Source: Trebouxia sp. TZW2008
Taxonomy: Eukaryota; Chlorophyta; Trebouxiophyceae; Trebouxiales; Trebouxiaceae
DNA: 16,014 bases
Direction: 5' to 3'
NCBI GenBank assembly: GCA_002118135.1
Contig: BDIU01000475.1
Coordinates: forward strand, 1 to 16,014
Positions within the stretch are counted from its first letter, which is position 1; each line of letters opens with the position of its first letter. The position numbers and the translations under genes are program-made. Positions 1 through 9,282 of this stretch are shown in pieces. The notes beneath the pieces are model-generated. The model saw only the letters and a program-made list of their open reading frames with translations. It was not told the origin of the DNA and searched no databases.

Positions 1-17
1 GTGTGGCTGCACCAATC

Positions 18-194
18 TCAGTTGTGATCTTCAGTCAAGTGATCCTGCTGTGACGGTGTGCTAAGAGGGCTCGCTGCTGCGTGTGAAGTTGCCTTGGGTT
101 CAGATTGGATCGAGCTGTGTTGCTTCGAGTCGATTTGGCTGGTCGTTAGGCTGTCACTGTGTGACAGATCACCTTGGCGGTTTTGCTGTTTGTT
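18..194 (-). CDS. Possible C-terminal exon of an unrecognised gene (Ser/Gln-rich)
   Basis: On the minus strand an open frame ends with TGA at 20-18. Just upstream of 194 is a plausible splice acceptor (GCCCCAG followed by AAC). Read from there it gives 58 residues that are hydrophilic and rich in Ser, Gln, Thr and His, ending TEDHN. There are no membrane segments or known motifs. Such a tail is typical of a disordered C-terminus, but it is also the kind of composition that chance frames give in CAG/CTG-rich DNA. The acceptor is in phase 0, which fits the donor of the candidate exon at 1153-1285, so both may belong to one minus-strand gene. I do not recognise the product. Two undetermined bases lie just upstream at 202-203. 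Confidence 0.3.
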   Translation of the reverse strand, partial: NKQQNRQGDLSHSDSLTTSQIDSKQHSSIQSEPKATSHAAASPLSTPSQQDHLTEDHN

Positions 195-201
195 CTGGGG
201 C

Positions 202-203
202 NN
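202..203. other. Two undetermined bases (nn)
   Basis: The only ambiguous positions in the window. They lie within a G-rich run (ggggcnngggg), which is a common place for sequencing or assembly uncertainty. They fall just upstream of the candidate minus-strand acceptor and could hide a length error there. Confidence 0.95.
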
Positions 204-470
204 GGGGCACAGCATGTGACATTTGATTAGCAATTGGATGAATAATGCAAGAGTGCCTGACTGTTGGCCCAGGCTCTGTGCTTCCCAGCTGGCGCTAGTG
301 CCTAAGACGCCATGAAGGGATGGTTGTGTATGAAACCTGTAATGACTGGGAGCACAATGCAACTTTCAGCTCCCAAAATGATGCAGTTTTGCATGACCTG
401 TAAGCTTGATGCATGCTTTGACCGCCCCTAGCGTTGCGTAGCGGCTAGTAAACACATCCTCGGAGAACTT

Positions 471-490
471 CTGAACCCTGAACCCTGGGG
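471..490. repeat. Telomere-like variant tract (CCCTGAA)2
   Basis: Two consecutive units of the form GAACCCT are followed by a run of G. This is one base per unit away from the plant-type telomere unit CCCTAAA. It is short and may be chance, but a true TTTAGGG tract exists at 15643-15659 in the same window. Confidence 0.35.
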
Positions 491-603
491 GCCACTGAGC
501 CATCTGCTTCCTGCATCCATTGCTACCCTATCACCACAGCTGATCATCGCCGTGTTGATGACTACACTTGAACTCATTGGGCTTACACCCCAGACAATTT
601 CGA

Positions 604-970
604 GACATCACACCTTTGCACCAAGGCAGCGAAACCTGTGGCCCTGTGCAAGCTGCTTGCTGCACTGCTGCTCCAAAGGTTAGCATGGCCTTGTTTTGTG
701 GTTATCATCAGACGCATGAGGCTTTGCACCAGAAATAGACATCTCTACGTCAAGGCGGCAGAGCCTGCGGCCCTGTGCAAGCAATTGTTTGCATTGCTGC
801 TGAAGAATGCAAGCTAAGGACAGCCTTGTTTGCAACTGTGCACCCATCTACTGGGTTTCTTACTCAAGATTGGTTCGGCACATCAAACCTCTCTGCCAAG
901 ACAGAACAACCTGTCTGCATCAAGGCAGCAGAGCCTGCCTTTGCACCCTGTGCATGCTTTATCCCTCTCA
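604..970 (+). repeat. Three diverged copies of a ~100-150 base tandem repeat
   Basis: A core of the form CAAGGCAGCAGAGCCTG followed by GCCCTGTGCAAGC recurs at about 621-650, 752-782 and 917-955. Copies 1 and 2 also share a following CTGCTGCT...GCCTTGTTT segment (about 660-695 and 795-832). Copies differ by substitutions and small indels. No open frame runs through all copies, so I read it as old noncoding tandem duplication. Confidence 0.5.
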
Positions 971-1152
971 CTGATGTTCTGTAAGATGTCAAAGGAGCAT
1001 TTGCAATACAAATTGGTATTGAAGCTTGTATCACATAGCAACATTCCTGATGTGAAAATGGACAGGATGCCCAGCAGAGTCCTTCCACAAGATCCAGGTC
1101 AACAGCTCACTTAATTGGTGTGCAATTCCCTCATGAATGTGTGCGCAATCAC

Positions 1153-1285
1153 CTGAATGGCATAGACGCAGTTCTGCTTGAGACAAGCACCCAGTCTTGA
1201 GGAGGATGTTGTGGGCACATTCAAGCATATAGCCCAGCTTTCAGGTGTGCAATTGCTTCCAGCTGAAGTCAATAGTGCACCAAGC
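1153..1285 (-). CDS. Candidate internal exon of an unrecognised minus-strand gene
   Basis: A minus-strand frame is bounded by an acceptor (GAGCTTCAG followed by G) at the 5' side and a donor (ATTCAG followed by GTGATT) at the 3' side. It codes for 44 complete residues, including TSAGSNCTPESWAIC and SSSRLGACLKQNC, after one base that completes a split codon. The donor leaves phase 0, matching the phase-0 acceptor of the candidate terminal exon at 18-194. Five cysteines in 44 residues are notable, but TGC is common throughout this DNA. I do not recognise a family. A competing frame on the same strand (LECAHNILLKTG) overlaps and cannot be excluded. Confidence 0.33.
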
Positions 1286-1977
1286 CTGAAGCTCAGTAAT
1301 CTGCAGAGCTCAGGTCCTGCAAAGCCAGGAGAGCTCTGTGGGTGTGACCAAGGAGCAGCCATGACTTTCTTTTGAAGCTGTTGGAGATTGGTATGTTAGC
1401 AAAATTGTTGGCGTATTCGCCTGATTTGCTCTAGATTTATGCTGAGCTAGGGAATGCCAAGACATGAGCAAGCAGAGCCATCATTGCCTGGCTATCTGGG
1501 TGGCTGTGAGGCAAATCACAGAGCTGAGGAGCCCAACAGCAACACAAGCCTTTGAGGACAACCTGTGATGGGAAACAGCCCTAGCAGGCCCACCCTGCGG
1601 CTGAATGCAGCGTGAGCCTCGCACACAGCATGTCAGGGGCTAAGCTTGGCAGAGCAGTGCTGGGAAGCCTGAGAGCGATATAAGCATCACAATATAGCCT
1701 TTTCTTGCATCTGAAGCACTAAGGGCAGGGCAAAACAGCCTCAGATGTGCCCATGACTGCATGCATTAGCCACGGGCCTCAAACACATGATGTCAGGGCT
1801 GAGCTTGATAAAGCAGTGCTGAAAGTCAGACAACGACACAATCATTAGGGCAGAGCCTGTCTTGACGTCTGTGGCTCAAGGCCTATGGTGTACAGCTCCA
1901 GCAGGATCGCTCCTGAGCCTCGCAAACCCAATTGAAAGAATGAAAGCTGCAATTGCAAGACCGACCCTGCCATGAAC
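1286..1977. other. No supported gene; contains a degenerate ~160-base tandem repeat
   Basis: No exon with both good splice sites and convincing protein character is visible. The main structure is the two-copy repeat near 1608-1845, described separately. If the flanking candidate exons belong to one minus-strand gene, at least one connecting exon is missing. The exon at 1978-2077 leaves one base of a codon, while the exon at 1153-1285 needs two. Confidence 0.4.
1608..1845 (+). repeat. Two-copy degenerate tandem repeat, period about 160
   Basis: The segment at about 1614-1670 (CACACAGCATGTCAGGGGC, then AAGCTTGGCAGAGCAGTGCTG) recurs at about 1776-1832 (AACACATGATGTCAGGGCTG, then AGCTTGATAAAGCAGTGCTG). 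The copies are about 162 bases apart and still align well over roughly 55-60 bases. There is no coding continuity and there are no target-site duplications, so this is a local duplication, not a recognisable transposon. Confidence 0.55.
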
Positions 1978-2077
1978 CAGATTCAAACTTGTTTGCGAAC
2001 ATCAGCAATGTGCCGTCAAAGTCATAGGGCAAGGGTGGGGCCAAAAGCTGGCAAAGTGTGTCAGACAGCGCACTGGT
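1978..2077 (-). CDS. Candidate exon of an unrecognised minus-strand gene
   Basis: On the minus strand an acceptor (GCTCCCACAG) opens a frame of 33 residues plus one base, closed by a donor (TCTG followed by GTTCAT). The peptide includes LCQLLAPPLPYDFDGTLL and FANKFES and reads like ordinary protein, not low-complexity. A DFDGT string recalls the start of HAD-type aspartate motifs (DxDGT). In genuine HAD enzymes it sits near the N-terminus after a hydrophobic strand, and here the context is too short to claim that. The exon leaves phase 1, which does not fit the next candidate exon directly. Confidence 0.3.
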
Positions 2078-2661
2078 CTGTGGGAGCAAGTAGTTTAACA
2101 TCAATACAGATTTGACACAGCTTTGCTATCAGCGCAACTGCTACTTGTCGCACGTAGAGCTTATTCAGCCATGGCCTTTACAAGACTCTGTGTCTATACC
2201 TCTGACTAGGTGCCTGGTGCTTTGGTAAGAAGCATGGGTACTTTGTTAAGCAGCTGACTTATTTGCCACGAATGTTCGCATTCTCAGGTCGTTGCTGTAC
2301 AACTCAGAAGCGCTCCGAAGTCAGCGCTGGGATGATGTCAGTGGTGTGTGGCGATGACTGCACCCTTGAACAGGGCAAAGCTTGTGGTATGCTGACTCTC
2401 TAAAGCTGATAACCTGCATTGAGCAGAGACTCTTTATGCTCCTGCTCTGTGTATGCTTAGCGGCACTTCACGCGTGTTGATTGCTGCGCTGTACACGCTC
2501 GGTGTAAGCAGCAGTGGTTTTCAAGTCACATGGATAACCCTACTGTCAGCGCAATACGGTACAATGGAAACTTCAAGGCACCTCGCGCTGCACCCGCTGG
2601 AAGGTCCTAAAGGTCAAGATGTATCGCTTTTGAGACCGCCGCAACTCCCCTGCCAGCTTTA
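2078..2661. other. Upstream region of the plus-strand gene at 2662; no gene supported
   Basis: A 69-codon plus-strand frame (about 2453-2662, GTG or internal starts) ends exactly at the ATG of the next gene, in another frame. Its peptide has no family signature and I treat it as 5' leader or promoter DNA. I see no clear TATA box or other promoter motif. Confidence 0.4.
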
Positions 2662-3615
2662 ATGGCTCGTCTCGATTCTGCAGCTGCCATCAGAGTTGCG
2701 TTGAACAGCCTGTCACCTCAGGACGCCTGGGGAGATCGAGCATCCGTCTCGAGAATGTTTGACGACGGGTTCAGATCATTGAGCCACATAGCAAACGCAA
2801 GTCCACAGCTGCTCACAGGCTACGGTGTGCCACTGGGACAGGTTGGTCACTTGCAGCACGAAGCCAGGGAAGCTCTCCCGAGAGGTGCGGGCTTAGAGGC
2901 CGTACAGGCTTCTCCGCGTTTTGCTGATGTCTTGCAAAAGAGATGATTGTGTCACCTGTCTAAGCACTCATTGCCAGTTGCAAGTGCAGCAACTTTGGCA
3001 CTGGACATTTGAATACATTGCCTGCTGCCCATGCTGTCTTGCCTGGCAGTAATCCGTTCTTATTGTGCTTGCTAGCATGCTGAGTGTTTTACTTTGTCTG
3101 GATGCTCAGCTTTCAGACAAACTGAGCACCCAGAAACTGGCTTGATGCAAACAACTTGAGTCCAGTGCCTGATATGTCAGTACGCTCGACTTCTTGCAGG
3201 TGAGGTCATCTTTGTGGTGAAGAGCAAAAGGGGAGAATTTGGAGACTTCGAAATGTGTCTACCAATTCACAACAATCGCATTTTGTTGGAGACAGTTGAA
3301 AAGCGTTTGGGTCTGCATAAGCCTCCCCTCAGGATGGACAGTGTCAACAGTGTGCCAGCAGTTGCACGACCTGCAGACAAGACTCTGGCCGTTGACCTGC
3401 AAGATGGGCAAAGGGTTTACTTGATGGCAGAGATTGCACCAGGTATCACACGACATTATACTTTGGACTATGCGTCTGAAGCAATTGTGTGTTGCTACCC
3501 TGGCAATGATCAGATGTTGAGCAACTTCTGTGCAGGCTTCAGACAGTTCAGTGCCTACCCGCAGCCATTTTCTGGCTTTGCAAAAGGTCTCCAATGGTCA
3601 TGGATACATACCTGA
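2662..3615 (+). CDS. Probable two-exon gene, unrecognised product (~212 aa)
   Basis: Exon 1 (2662-2884) starts with ATG in the context TTTAATGGCT and reads MARLDSAAAIRVALNSL. It then has a helical stretch (VSRMFDDGFRSLSHI, then GVPLGQVGHL) that resembles a small SAM-like or helix-hairpin-helix domain, by eye only. A donor GTGCGG at 2885 leaves phase 1. The acceptor TTCTTGCAG ends at 3199, and exon 2 (3200-3615) continues in phase with EVIFVVKSKRGEFGDFE to a TGA at 3613-3615. The inferred protein is 212 aa with no membrane segment or signal peptide. Exon 2 alternates charged and hydrophobic residues like a folded domain (KTLAVDLQDGQRVYLMAEI). The exact donor is uncertain: the exon 1 frame stays open to 2946. 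The 3' end may also be incomplete, because exon 2 contains possible donors near 3586-3596. Confidence 0.45.
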
Positions 3616-4428
3616 CTTCTGGATGCAGACTCACCAAGCGAGAGAGCCACATCATGTTTGCAGTAGAGGGGCTTGCTGAGTGACACGTGAGCACACACGT
3701 AGATTTGTTTCAATTCATTGCTTTCATTCTTGTTGGCTGCTTGAAATGATTCTGCAGCATGTGGTCATTGCAAATTTAAGTACATGACAATGCTTGTCTC
3801 ACTAGATGCTTTGTGCTGGTGAGCTTATGTGCATGCATAGCCAGCCAAGGCAACAGTACCTTGCATGTTCAGCCTGTTGACATCAACCAGCATTTGTACA
3901 GGTCCTGTCGTTGTGTGTCAACACGTTCATATTACCATTCCAAAGCAGACATACTCTGCTTTCAGAAGCTGTCTAGAAATGCATTCCAATGCACTGCTTT
4001 CAAGGTTTGTTGCATGCCTGTTATTGCAAGGCAATTTGCAGCAAACAGCATTATGATCAACAATTGTGCACTGCAGGGCTGTTTCCAGAAATGCATTGTG
4101 CTTCACTGCTTTCATTCCAATTGCATATGTACTGCAGGCAAAGAGTGGTGTTCGGACAAAGCTGCACATGTAATACCAAACTGGCTCAGCATGCTGTGGA
4201 TGCGTGACACCTCAGCAGTGCAATGCAGTATGGTGCTGCAACTCAGCAGACAACAACCACTGCTATTGCAGTCACAGCTGCCACAGTCAGATGCTGCACC
4301 TTCAGATGCTGTAGTCAGGCCAAGGCACTCACAGATGCAGCAGCCACAATCAACACAGAATGCACTGATGACGTTTGAAGACACTGATTTGATACCTGTC
4401 ACAAAGCATTGCTGCGTTGTCATCCTAG
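3616..4428. other. No firm gene; local short repeats
   Basis: A 206-codon plus-strand frame (3813-4433) exists here, but its peptide is unusually rich in Cys, Gln, Ser and His with no domain character. It follows the TGC/CAG-rich base composition, so I do not call it a gene. A diverged repeat of about 30 bases (GAAATGCATT...CACTGCTTTCA) occurs at 3976 and again at 4088. Short spliced exons of the neighbouring plus-strand genes could lie here, for example after the acceptor TACTGCAG near 4137, but I cannot support any. Confidence 0.4.
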
Positions 4429-4853
4429 TTTGAGTCTGAGTTTGACAGTCAGCTAGAGCCTGCACTGCAGCCTGCAACAACTTCGTCGGGACAGCTCTTA
4501 GATTGCATACACCAGCATATAAAAGCAGCTCAGCTATCTCAGCAAGCAGAGTTGGGAAGCAAGACGTCCAACTTCATGCAGTTTTGCTAAAGATAGAAGA
4601 TGGCAAAGATGAGTTATCTCATTGATCGAGCTGTGCAGCTTGCATTTCTTGTGTTGTGTCCACAAGCACTTTATGGATTTGAGAAAGCACAGCTCCTGAG
4701 TTTGCAAGACAAGCTGCAGTGGCAGGCTGACCTTTTGCTGCACGTTTTCTGCTTGCTTGCAGGGCGTTGCCCATGCAACTCTTGCTCTTCTTAGCAGGAA
4801 CACACCTTACAGAATGTGTTGTGCCTCTGCATTGGTCTCGGGTGTTGTCTTGA
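4429..4853 (+). CDS. Possible last two exons of an unrecognised plus-strand gene
   Basis: An acceptor (GTCATCCTAG) ending at 4428 opens a plus-strand frame reading FESEFDSQLEPALQPATTSS and then HQHIKAAQLSQQAELGSK. It looks like real, mostly helical, hydrophilic protein. A donor at 4581 (ATGCA followed by GTTTTG) leaves phase 2. The acceptor GCTTGCTTGCAG ending at 4762 restores phase and gives ALPMQLLLFLAGTHLTE and on to a TGA at 4851-4853. The intron would be 182 bases. The alternative frame after the same acceptor (GVAHATLALLSRNTPYR, to a stop at 4871) also reads like protein, so the final exon frame is unsure. TGTAA motifs at 5046 and 5062 could serve as its polyadenylation signal. The upstream exons are not identified; it may even be the 3' end of the gene at 2662. 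Confidence 0.3.
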
Positions 4854-5201
4854 TCCAGGGATTTTCACTGTGACAATGTGCTTGGAGACCCTCTTGCTGC
4901 CTAAACGTGTGATACAATTGAGACCAAGCTGTCTTGCCATAAACCGATCAAATTTGGCTTACTGTCTTTGTTGGGCTTGGTCGTTGCAGCACACTGCTCG
5001 TTGCTTAGTCACATTGACTGCAGTCAATTAAGGAAAGCTGACAGCTGTAATGTTCGATTGCTGTAAGCTGATGCAAATGCTGTGTCAGGTCCTTGAACAC
5101 TTTTATTGCACATGCACCTTGAAAGCAGCAGTAGCTTGTGCTGCTAGTCAACACGACTATGTAAATTGTGTGGCAAAGTGAACATCGCTGCTAGCTATCA
5201 A
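4854..5201. other. Convergent intergenic region
   Basis: It lies between the candidate plus-strand stop (4853 or 4871) and the stop codon of the minus-strand transporter (5202-5204). It would hold the 3' untranslated regions of both. TGTAA, the usual green-algal polyadenylation signal, occurs on the plus strand at 5046-5050 and 5062-5066. I found no TGTAA on the minus strand between 4871 and 5201, so the 3' end of the transporter mRNA is not defined. No gene is seen. Confidence 0.45.
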
Positions 5202-8200
5202 TCATGCTGGATTCTTCTCGAAGGAGCCAACACGATTTGTAGGGGATTGAGGAAGCGCCGTATACTGAGTTTTGCTATCTGAATGGGCTTGATCCATTTG
5301 TTTCATTTTGATGTAATTGTACAGAAAGAACCCTAATAGGCTCACTGCATAGCCGAAGCCCTGCAAGGCAGAAGCAAGTTGACATCTGATGGTCACACCA
5401 CAGTGTATGCATATGGATGGAATATCAAAATGCCATGCATGCAGGATTTGACTAATGCATGAGGCTTTGGACTATCGCATGCAACTTTCCAATAAGCACA
5501 GCATTGTGTGCCTCAACGACCTTTTGACGCGCAAAGAAACTGTGAGTTGCACATGAGCCGAGCCTTAGACCAAGGTATGCCAAGCAAGACAACTTCACAC
5601 ATAATTGCGTTGCAAGCCTGAGTGCTTGTGAGCAAGACCACAAGTCTAATAGTTGCTTGTCAAGCTTACCTGTAGTTTGGTCACAAGCTCTTGTAAGAAG
5701 ATAATGCCAATCCAAACGACAACAGCGTTCTTGACTGTACCCAGTACCTACAACACAAAATCAGCTGAGTATGCAAAAGGGGGAGCTTTCAGGCTTTGAG
5801 CAACGTTTGGCAGCTGCAAAAGCTGACACAATAATGAACTACTGAAAAAATTTATGTTTTTGGCGCACAGAGGTCGCAAGAGCAGGCCACAGGCAAGTAG
5901 ACAAAACCGTCTTGCCTCAAGTTCCAAGCTTGTAAGCCAAAGTGTGCGCAGAAGTGATTGTCAAGTTCAAGAAGTGATACTCGAAATGAAGAGGAGCAAA
6001 GAGGCACATGCAGCATGTCTCAGGTCAGCTGCTTCCTCTTAAAGTTGGTTGAGATGCGCGTTCAAAGGCTGCTTGTCACAGCCTTGATCAAGCATAACTG
6101 CAGAGCTGATGAGTTACAAGGCATACCTTTAGAGTAAGCGAAGACGCGGTCTGAATGACCATGTAAGCCAGTAGGTTGACACAGAAACCCATGGCAGCAG
6201 CCGCGAAGTACCAGAATGGCTTGTTGAGCATCAGTTGCAGAGCATGATTCTCGCGCATGGTTGACCACTCCAAGCATGCAACTCCAGCCATCAGCCAGAA
6301 AAAGCACGCTGGTGCTAGGTACATCAGCCCCTCAACTGCACCCAAGATTGACATCATCACCTTTGCTGTATTTTGCATTTCGTGGATTTAGAAGGGGTGC
6401 AAACAAGCGCCAACTGCTCTCAGATGCTGCATCAAGGCAAAAGCAGGCTTGGCACAGTTGTGAGATTTTGCAACTGTGCATCAGCATGTTGATTGAGACA
6501 GCACAGTAATCCTTGCAGAATACGACATGCAGCAGAATGACCCACAGGCAAGAATGTGCATTGAATGCTCAAGGTGAAAGAGTCAGCTTACTTGGATGAA
6601 ACTTCAAGCCCACCAGAAGGATCTGAGTCATCACTAGCCTGGTTGCCTCAAAAGTTTCAGATGCCAGCATGCAAAGCACGCCCACCATATTCAAGTTGAC
6701 CTCGCCATATGATGCAATCGCTGTGCCAATTGCTATCAGGAAGACAGACAGAATGAGCCTCTTGCCAGGCACCTCTAGACCAGCCAAGAATAGTGCAACC
6801 ATTGTCGCTATTGGAGTGAAAGCCTGTAGACGCACACAAGCTGCCTTGTCACCCGTTCATCAACATTGGTGGTTGGCCATGTCAAACACCGCATTCTGCT
6901 GAGGTGCAGTGCTTCAGTCTGGCACAGTAGCCATTGACGTCATGCAGACAGGTGCTGCAGCAACAGTATGAAGCTTTGCAAGAGATCTTGATTTTGGCTA
7001 TTTGTATGCAAGCACAAAGCAATGTGCAGTCAGCGCCTTGCAACAGTTACACCTGCTATGCAGCTGGCATGCTGCATGAACACAGCCATTGTCGGGGCAC
7101 GTCAGATGTGATACGTTGCGGCTGAGTGACAATGAGCTGGAGCAAGAGCACTTGAAAGCAGTCACCTTGAGCATCTGGATGAACGAGACTGTCAGGTACA
7201 GGTAGACAGTGTTGCCGAAGTGCAGAGTTAATGCCATGAAGAGTCCCACAGGCATGATTCGCAGCATGTAGAACCTGAAAGTCATTTTACGCTTCACCTC
7301 CACTACACGAAGTATCTGCAACACAACCCAGCACAGTGCTCAGTTGCCAATAGCCTTTACAATTGCTGCAGCTCCATCAAAAAATGCGTGCACATGTCAG
7401 CAAGGCTTCAACCAAAGGACATGACTTCACTACGTTCAGCAATGAGAACAACTGTTGCATGTATGGTACAAGTGGCTTGCACTGCTTACCCAACATTGTT
7501 GGGGTAGATCTGACTGCATCGTCATCACCAAAGGCGACGTATATATTGACTGGACCTATGCGAGAGGACGATTTGGCAACATTACAGCAACAGGTGCTAA
7601 TATGATGACACAGGTGCTCAAATTTCAATTGTGAAAGCACTCAAACTAGACCCAGCAACTGGTTTCCATGTCACAAACGAGAGTCAAAGGCTGACCTTAC
7701 AGGCAATGTAGCTGGCAACTGCACTGAAGCCCATACCCAAGCCAGACAAAGCCATAGGGTATCGGAATCCATCCTCATTCATGAGATGCTGATTCAACAC
7801 AATGAGGCCAGATGAGATTGTCATGTAGACCAGGCATGCTGCCACAGCTGCAACCTTTTTGGCCACTGGATTCATCTCCCTGTGTTGCATAGCAAGGTTG
7901 AAGGTGCTGCACATCAGGTCGTGTGATGAACACATCACGATGCTTAAATAGACAAGTCTGCATGGATTGCATGGTGAATTGCAAGGTTCATAAAAAGAGT
8001 GCTGTGCACAACCAGGCATCGTAGGTTGTGGCTGCGGTCAGCATGACTAGACGGGTTCGAAGGATCTTGCAAGTTGCTTCCCAGCCAATATGTGCTATGC
8101 ATGAGTCAATGTGTGACAGGACAATGTAGGGAGCGAACCCTCTAAGCCTAAGTTTTTCTGCCGAGCCGACGCGCTCTATAGGCGCTGATGAAGGCCTCAA

Positions 8201-8212
8201 GATGCTGCTCAT
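5202..8212 (-). CDS. TPT/nucleotide-sugar-type transporter (drug/metabolite transporter superfamily), seven exons
   Basis: Exons, 5' to 3': 8212-8139 (or 8118), 7879-7696, 7315-7166, 6823-6592, 6335-6127, 5747-5670, 5360-5202. Introns have GT-AG ends and phases join without a break, giving 361-368 aa, the family's usual size. The protein resembles the plant TPT (triose-phosphate translocator) family, in particular its uncharacterised endomembrane members that carry sugar phosphates or nucleotide sugars. Diagnostic stretches are NTVYLYLTVSFIQMLK joined to AFTPIATMVAL, then ASYGEV, ETFEATRLVMTQILL and SSLTLKVLGTVKNA. About ten hydrophobic segments are visible, two or three per long exon. The C-terminus is a polar tail (KMKQMDQAHSDSK...FEKNPA). 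There is no clear plastid transit peptide; the first exon gives only a short polar N-terminus (MSSILRPSSAPIERVG). That exon is the least certain: two donors (8138 GTTCGC, 8117 GTCACA) fit the same phase, and a Met in exon 2 (EMNPVAKK) could be the true start. No stop or frameshift is seen. The substrate cannot be told from sequence. Confidence 0.9.
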
Positions 8213-8758
8213 GCCCTGCAGCACATTTCAATCAAAGCTGTGACAAGCACTCAAACGTGAAAGGAGCATGACGGCACCTTACGCAGACAGCTTGGATGCT
8301 TCATGACATGACCTCTTGAACATGATGCAGCCAAGGCTCAAACTTTATCTGTGACCTGCTGGACTTGCAGCAGTGCAGAGAATAGTCACAGGGACAAGCT
8401 GTCATGCACAGCTAAGACGCTACTGACTCGGTTCAGGTTGATGCAAAGCTGACATGCCTTGTGCAGGGCAACCCTAGCATGAGCTGCCCAACCTGGAAGG
8501 CAGTGCGTTCTTGTGGCTCAGCCTCCTTAGAGGCTTTGACCCCAAGGCTCCTGCGTAGCCTTGATGCAATGGCTAGAGCAATTGAGGCTGAAATCTCCAG
8601 CTCTCAACAGCAAGGCCTGGCATGCTTGCCACTGTTTTTCAGCCAGGCCTGGCTGTTATGTTGCTAAATTAGCAATGCTGAGGCCTTAGATTGGACAAGT
8701 CTTGCTTGTGGTGCCTAATTTGGTGCTGTCTGACTACACTGAACCAAGATACCTGCAG
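8213..8758. other. Upstream region of the transporter gene; nothing firm
   Basis: It should contain the promoter of the minus-strand transporter, but no TATA box is evident. A plus-strand frame from 8461 to 8667 includes an exon-like stretch (ALTPRLLRSLDAMARAIE) after an acceptor-like CTTGTGCAG. I could not find a donor that joins it in phase to the candidate exon at 8759, so it is not called. A perfect 14-base palindrome AGCCAGGCCTGGCT lies at 8641-8654. Confidence 0.35.
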
Positions 8759-9177
8759 CGTCAGGATTCAAAACATGTAGCAACTGTGCGGTGCAACACT
8801 TATGTGCCAGCGGTCTGCCACAACAGTTATCTCGTTGGCGCCTGCAGCTTGCAGCGCACCTGCTGCAACGGAGTAAGGTGAGGGATATATGTCAAGGGTC
8901 AGAACACGGATCGATAGTGATCTGCCGCAAACGTAGCTTTTCTCTGTCGGCGCGGGTCAGAGGACCACACAATGAGACGCAACAGAGAAAGTTATGACAG
9001 CTGGTGTGCATATAACCAAGGCCCGAGCTGTGTGTTAAACGAATTGCGAGAGCTTTCTGCCCCCCGTTGTGCGCTGTGAAGCATGCCCGAGAACTTCGGA
9101 AGAAGAAGCTTGAACAGAAGCTGCAGCAGAGCAATTTGTCAGCTGTCACCTTGGCAACAACCAGGTCAACGCCTTAG
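8759..9177 (+). CDS. Candidate two-exon 3' end of an unrecognised plus-strand gene with a Cys motif
   Basis: An acceptor (GATACCTGCAG) ending at 8758 opens an exon of 39 full codons. It closes at a strong donor, AAG followed by GTGAGG, at 8878. The exon contains CSNCAVQHLC, i.e. C-x2-C-x5-C, followed by ASGL and an amphipathic stretch (SRWRLQLAAHLLQRSK). An AAG acceptor ending at 9081 continues in phase 0 with HARELRKKKLEQKLQQSN and ends at TAG 9175-9177. The basic coiled-coil-like tail and the strong donor favour a real gene. Against this, the second acceptor is weak, the first exon is not found, and the protein is short. The Cys spacing matches the Fe-S-binding N-terminus of bacterial FNR regulators, but over so few residues this may be chance. 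Confidence 0.33.
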
Positions 9178-9282
9178 CACGCTACGCAAGTGCTGATAGT
9201 AAGCAAATGCATGTGCAGCACACAGCTGCTGGTTCAAGCTGAGCACAAGACTGCTGCCGTAGTCATTACATTGCTTATCATT

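Larger units (their letters stand above)
195..1152. other. Stretch without a supported gene (possible intron), with degenerate repeats
   Basis: I see no convincing exon here. It contains two undetermined bases (202-203), a telomere-like variant tract at 471-490 and three diverged copies of a roughly 100-base repeat between about 604 and 970. Short open frames on both strands overlap one another and lack good splice sites or recognisable protein character. If the candidate exons at 18-194 and 1153-1285 are joined, this would be one intron of about 960 bases, longer than any other intron in the window, so further unseen exons are possible. Confidence 0.4.

Noticed and set aside
3813..4433. 206-codon plus-strand open frame, the longest in the window
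   Set aside because: Its peptide is dominated by Cys, Gln, Ser and His from TGC/CAG-rich DNA, has no domain character, and overlaps a better spliced exon start at 4429. Length alone is weak evidence in stop-poor sequence of this kind.
5854..6042. Plus-strand open frame inside a TPT intron
   Set aside because: It lies within the intron between exons at 5747 and 6127, is basic and featureless, and has no support of its own.
6261..6509. Plus-strand open frame of 82 codons
   Set aside because: It is antisense to TPT exon 5 and the neighbouring intron, so it is a shadow of coding sequence.
7363..7605. Plus-strand open frame of 80 codons
   Set aside because: It lies wholly inside the TPT intron 7316-7695 with no recognisable protein character.
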